Source of the DNA: Candidatus Woesearchaeota archaeon
GTDB lineage: Archaea > Nanobdellota > Nanobdellia > Woesearchaeales > GW2011-AR15
DNA: 7,165 nucleotides
Direction of reading: 5' to 3'
Assembly: GCA_023701075.1 (NCBI GenBank)
Contig: JAMPXQ010000069.1
Location: 1-7,165, forward strand
Position 1 is the stretch's first letter. The number at the start of each line of letters is the position of its first letter. This document shows positions 4,734 through 7,165 of the stretch, piece after piece. The translations under genes were made by a program, and so were the position numbers. The notes below the pieces were generated by a model. The model searched no databases, was not told where the DNA came from, and saw only the letters and a list, made by a program, of their open reading frames with translations.

Positions 4734-5186
4734 CTTACAGATGTCCAGTGTGACTACGATGTTCTTTTTTTCTTGTGGTATCAAAAAGACACCAGAGGAT
4801 ACTTTTTCAGTGTAATTTCCGCATTTGTCTATGTCAATCAGAATCTTTCCGCCTTTGTTTGTGTAGATTCTATACGGTTTTTGCCATTTTTCCAGTGATC
4901 CGTCCATCATCTCCAGCATCTTATCTGTTGCGTATTTGCACGAGTTTACGCAGAGTGTATTTTTCCCATAGCAGTTCTCAATCACTCTGCTAAGTTCAGG
5001 TCCGCAGTCAGTGGTAGAAGGAAGTATGGCGTTAAGGATGGCTTGGGAGAGCTGGGATTCAGAGAGGTCTTGTTTTGTGTCTATCTTGCTTTTTGATGCC
5101 AGGAAGAATATCATCCCGCCGCCTATTATTAAGACTACGAAAAGTACACCTATTATCTCCATCTGTGCTTTAGCTGTATACTTCAA
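4728..5186 (-). CDS. Pilin-like single-span protein, Cys-rich (third gene of the operon)
   Basis: A 152-residue protein beginning MKYTAKAQMEIIGVLFVVLI, with a hydrophobic segment at about 10-30, then a 120-residue hydrophilic domain. K6-A7-Q8 before the hydrophobic stretch resembles the archaeal class III (prepilin) cleavage site, where a charged residue and a small residue precede the cut. The Glu lies three residues from the presumed new N-terminus rather than the classical five. Six cysteines (61, 72, 79, 83, 122, 150), an even number, could form three disulfides outside the cell. The start is TTG 5186: ATG 5162 would lose the KAQ shared with the upstream gene product, and a Shine-Dalgarno sequence lies six bases before the TTG. 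It overlaps the previous gene by 17 bases, so the two are probably translationally coupled. Likely role: minor pilin or surface-complex subunit; the precise function is unknown. Confidence 0.8.
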   Translation of the reverse strand: MKYTAKAQMEIIGVLFVVLIIGGGMIFFLASKSKIDTKQDLSESQLSQAILNAILPSTTDCGPELSRVIENCYGKNTLCVNSCKYATDKMLEMMDGSLEKWQKPYRIYTNKGGKILIDIDKCGNYTEKVSSGVFLIPQEKKNIVVTLDICKI

Positions 5187-5655
5187 GATAGATCACTCCA
5201 AAGCTTTTTCTGTATTCTTCCGGATCAGTCAGTGCTACCGGGATCTGGAATTCCTTCATGTCGCTGAATTGTTTAGGTGAATAGTCGAAGATCACCTGCT
5301 CCTTCCACCCTGTCTTGAAATCATATTCATCCAGCCTAAGTTTTACATTCTGGAAGAGCGGCCTGTAATATATCTGGTTGTTGTCTATGATCTCTTTGAA
5401 TGCCATGAGCGCAGCTTTGTCATAATGGTCAGAGACAGCGATGTTCTCAGAAGTGAACTGCACTTCAGGAAGCAATGCAATATTCTTAGATTTTTTTATC
5501 TGTGAGATTATAAGGAATTGGTCCAGTTTCTGGTTGTTCATGCTCTTCATCTGCACAACGAAGAATATCACGGCTATTGCGATGATGAAGAATATGATTA
5601 GGAGCGAGAATGCAGATTGCATGATCTCCAGTTGGGCTTTTTTGTTTTTTATCAT
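5170..5655 (-). CDS. Pilin-like single-span protein (second gene of the operon)
   Basis: A 161-residue protein starting MIKNKKAQLEIMQSAFSLLI. KKAQLEI followed by a hydrophobic run (about 11-35) matches the KAQMEI start of the next gene product and resembles a class III signal sequence with processing between A7 and Q8. The rest (about 40-161) is hydrophilic, without cysteines, and ends in a beta-rich stretch, FQIPVALTDPEEYRKSFGVIY (136-156 region). The orientation expected from lysines before the membrane span is C-terminal domain outside. ATG 5655 lies 19 bases after the stop of the first gene and no clear Shine-Dalgarno is seen. In-frame codons upstream offer no other start before a stop. 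It is co-transcribed with its neighbours by position. The family is not named; I recognise the general type as common in DPANN gene clusters. Confidence 0.82.
   Translation of the reverse strand: MIKNKKAQLEIMQSAFSLLIIFFIIAIAVIFFVVQMKSMNNQKLDQFLIISQIKKSKNIALLPEVQFTSENIAVSDHYDKAALMAFKEIIDNNQIYYRPLFQNVKLRLDEYDFKTGWKEQVIFDYSPKQFSDMKEFQIPVALTDPEEYRKSFGVIYLEVYS
5192..5199 (-). promoter_or_regulatory. Shine-Dalgarno for the TTG start at 5186
   Basis: GGAGTGAT on the minus strand matches most of the GGAGGTGAT complement of the 16S rRNA tail and ends six bases before the TTG. It lies inside the 3' end of the preceding gene. It decides the start of the third operon gene and contrasts with the leaderless first genes. 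Confidence 0.7.
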
Positions 5656-5674
5656 CTTATTGGTTCTGTCTGTC

Positions 5675-6655
5675 TTAGTAAATCATTGGGCAGCTCAGCC
5701 TTTGCAGCAGGAGGTTTTCCTTCTTGATCTTTTTTGCAGTGACATATATCTTCATGAGAGAATCCTGGTCAGTTTTTAGCGGCGCAGTGGCTTTGATCAT
5801 CTCATTTAGGTATCCGATTGCCTCATCATATGGACAGTATAGGAAAGTGCTCTTGAATTCAGTTATCTTGTCTCTTTTTATATTTGACATGACATTGAGT
5901 TTCTGCATCGCCTTTTTGAGGTTGCATTCATATCTCTCCTGGTCTTGCGAATATATTGCTCCAAAAAGCGTCGCTTTGTCCATGAAAAAAGATGATGCTT
6001 CGCTTTCTTCTTCAAAAAAAGTCACTTTTCCAAAGCTGTCCGGAAAAGTCTCTTTGTCAGTTATTACTTCAATCTTGATGGCAGACACTTCCTTGTTTAT
6101 TGTAGGGGCAGATGTAGTGATTATCCTTATCATGTAATTCTTCTCTCCGCTGTCTCTCTTTATCTCATCATTGCTGTCTGTAAAATTTATCAGGTCCTTG
6201 TCTATATCAGGAAATGTAAAGAAAAGTTTCTTTGGATATGGTTCATCGATGAAATAATATTTCACTCCGGGGCTTGTCACATAGGAGAAGAATTCAGTCT
6301 CAAAAGGCATGTTCCAATACAGGCTGTATCCGAACATTTTATCTCTGAGTATTCTAGGAGAGAAGATAATGTTATCAGAGATAGGAAGGCCAGAGGACTG
6401 CTGCCCTTTGATGCTGAAAGAGTCGCATTCGAATATGACATCGACATCAGGGAGCTTGATGTCCATCTCAGCCTTGTTGCTCAGCTGGATGTTTTTTAGG
6501 ATGTTGTCAAGGTAGATCTTTATGTCAGAGACTAAGTTATATTCAGAGCTTTTTTTCATCTTGCCTATGACTGTGAGAGCAGAGAGTATTATTATCCCGC
6601 CTACAAATGCGATATATATCCAGTTGAGCTGTGACATGATGATGGCTTTCTTCAC
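5675..6655 (-). CDS. Large pilin-like single-span protein (first gene of the operon)
   Basis: A 326-residue protein starting at GTG 6655: MKKAIIMSQLNWIYIAFVGG, with a hydrophobic segment at about 11-31 and a large, beta-rich extracytoplasmic domain. Gln9 sits just ahead of the hydrophobic run, as in the other three cluster proteins. Its -2 residue is Met rather than charged, so processing by a prepilin peptidase is less certain. Four cysteines (77, 244, 274, 322) may pair. Recognisable stretches are NIIFSPRILRDK (95-106), LYWNMPFE (112-119), ATLFGAIYSQDQERYECNLKKA (within 228-249) and FLYCPY (271-276). I recall this kind of layout in woesearchaeal hypothetical membrane proteins but know no function. 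GTG 6655 is favoured over ATG 6637 because the TATA box lies 29.5 bases from the GTG. It heads the operon with the genes at 5655 and 5186. Confidence 0.85.
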   Translation of the reverse strand: MKKAIIMSQLNWIYIAFVGGIIILSALTVIGKMKKSSEYNLVSDIKIYLDNILKNIQLSNKAEMDIKLPDVDVIFECDSFSIKGQQSSGLPISDNIIFSPRILRDKMFGYSLYWNMPFETEFFSYVTSPGVKYYFIDEPYPKKLFFTFPDIDKDLINFTDSNDEIKRDSGEKNYMIRIITTSAPTINKEVSAIKIEVITDKETFPDSFGKVTFFEEESEASSFFMDKATLFGAIYSQDQERYECNLKKAMQKLNVMSNIKRDKITEFKSTFLYCPYDEAIGYLNEMIKATAPLKTDQDSLMKIYVTAKKIKKENLLLQRLSCPMIY

Positions 6656-6680
6656 AGATATGCTCTATAGATGATTTCTT

Positions 6681-6688
6681 TATTAAAT
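6681..6688 (-). promoter_or_regulatory. TATA box for the pilin-like operon
   Basis: On the minus strand it reads ATTTAATA. Its T/A junction (6684/6685) is 29.5 bases from the GTG start at 6655, giving a leaderless or nearly leaderless mRNA. It faces away from the plus-strand box at 6700-6707. Confidence 0.65.
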
Positions 6689-6699
6689 TTTCCACTATG

Positions 6700-6707
6700 T
6701 TTATTAA
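6700..6707 (+). promoter_or_regulatory. TATA box for the divergent pilin-like gene
   Basis: TTTATTAA has its T/A junction (6702/6703) 28.5 bases before ATG 6731. The junctions of the two divergent boxes are only 18 bases apart, so TBP/TFB assembly at one could interfere with the other, or both could be controlled together. Confidence 0.62.
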
Positions 6708-6730
6708 TCAGATATGTAATAAATTGGTAT

Positions 6731-7165
6731 ATGAAGTCTCAGGTCACGGTTTTTGTGATAATCATGCTGGTTGCGGTGATAGTCGCATCGATAATGTTCT
6801 CAAATAGCAACAAGAAACAGGTTGATATAATAAAGGAATCAGAGGATGTCAACCTCAAGCAAGTTACGCCAGTGAAGATTTATATCGAGCAGGCGATGCA
6901 AAAGCTCCTTCTTGAAGGATATTTCTTGATAGGAAGGCAGGGCGGGAAGATATATAAGACGACTTGGCCTGACTGCCAGGAGGAAGATCCGTTCTACAAG
7001 CAATCATATAGGATGTGTAACCAGACAGGCATGCATGACTATGGACCTGAATTCCCTAAATACCTTGAGAAATCTCCTTATCAGCACAAAAGGATAGCTG
7101 TCGGGATAAATCATACACGGGTGGATGGTTTTACGACATTTTCAAGCGATGAGCCGCTTAGGCAG
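6731..7165 (+). CDS. Pilin-like single-span protein, divergent member of the cluster (partial)
   Basis: The first 145 residues are seen; the gene continues beyond the window. It starts MKSQVTVFVIIMLVAVIVAS, with Lys2-Ser3-Gln4 ahead of a hydrophobic segment (5-23), the same K-small-Q layout as its neighbours, then an extracytoplasmic region. PVKIYIEQAMQKLLLEGYFL (47-66) followed by IGRQGGKIY (67-75) resembles a motif I recall from large DPANN hypothetical proteins that begin with a GQVT-type N-terminus, in which a helix with the pattern VKxYIExx is followed by xGxQGGYI. Two cysteines (82, 96) are in view. ATG 6731 is 28.5 bases after the TATA junction. Divergent placement 75 bases from the operon start suggests a shared function and perhaps shared control. 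The function is unknown; pilus, secretion or attachment machinery are possibilities. Confidence 0.83.
   Translation, partial: MKSQVTVFVIIMLVAVIVASIMFSNSNKKQVDIIKESEDVNLKQVTPVKIYIEQAMQKLLLEGYFLIGRQGGKIYKTTWPDCQEEDPFYKQSYRMCNQTGMHDYGPEFPKYLEKSPYQHKRIAVGINHTRVDGFTTFSSDEPLRQ

Noticed and set aside
4338..4898. 186-codon open frame on the plus strand
   Set aside because: It runs antisense across the CARF-like gene and the end of the pilin-like operon. It has no TATA box at leaderless spacing, and its Ser/Phe-rich composition is typical of a shadow frame.
1..7165. CRISPR array or insertion sequence
   Set aside because: The CARF-like protein prompted a look, but no regularly spaced repeats, transposase motifs or terminal inverted repeats were seen in the window.

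Overview
This window looks like chromosomal DNA from an archaeon, most plausibly a small-genome DPANN lineage of the Woesearchaeota/Pacearchaeota type. The evidence is an archaeal-type GatE, an archaeal ATP-dependent DNA ligase, an MJ0882-like methyltransferase, a tRNA-Thr(CGU) without encoded CCA, and TATA boxes (ATTTAAAT-like) in front of almost every gene. The AT-leaning, AGG/AGA/ATA-rich codon use fits. The lineage is inferred from gene content; no rRNA or phylogenetic marker was compared.

Layout. Bases 1-373 (minus) carry the N-terminal part of gatE, divergent from a small protein with two homing-endonuclease-associated (HNR) repeats (452-853). Then, all on the plus strand, come DNA ligase (885-2636), a 52-residue four-cysteine protein (2668-2826), tRNA-Thr (2860-2932), an intergenic region of about 195 bases with a terminator-like hairpin, a multi-pass membrane protein (best start CTG at 3128, to 3703), and an RsmC/MJ0882-like methyltransferase (3743-4324). 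On the minus strand follow a small CARF-like protein (4349-4702) and three genes in operon arrangement (5675-6655, 5170-5655, 4728-5186). A fourth gene (6731 to the window end, plus) diverges from that operon. All four of these proteins start with a short N-terminus, a Gln, and one hydrophobic segment, like archaeal class III (pilin-type) signal sequences, followed by a predicted extracytoplasmic domain. Together they look like a set of pilin-like or surface-complex subunits of unknown function.

Expression logic. Nearly every transcription unit has a TATA box whose T/A junction lies about 25-30 bases, often exactly 27.5, before the start codon, so the mRNAs should be leaderless. In three head-to-tail cases the TATA box abuts or overlaps the stop codon of the gene before it. 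The same spacing holds for the tRNA, measured to mature base G1, which suggests transcription begins at the mature 5' end. Inside the three-gene operon, the last gene instead has a visible Shine-Dalgarno sequence and a TTG start.

The most interesting points are the four-gene pilin-like cluster, the leaderless tRNA promoter (compare Nanoarchaeum equitans, which lacks RNase P), the stand-alone CARF-like protein with no CRISPR locus in view, and the probable CTG start of the membrane protein.
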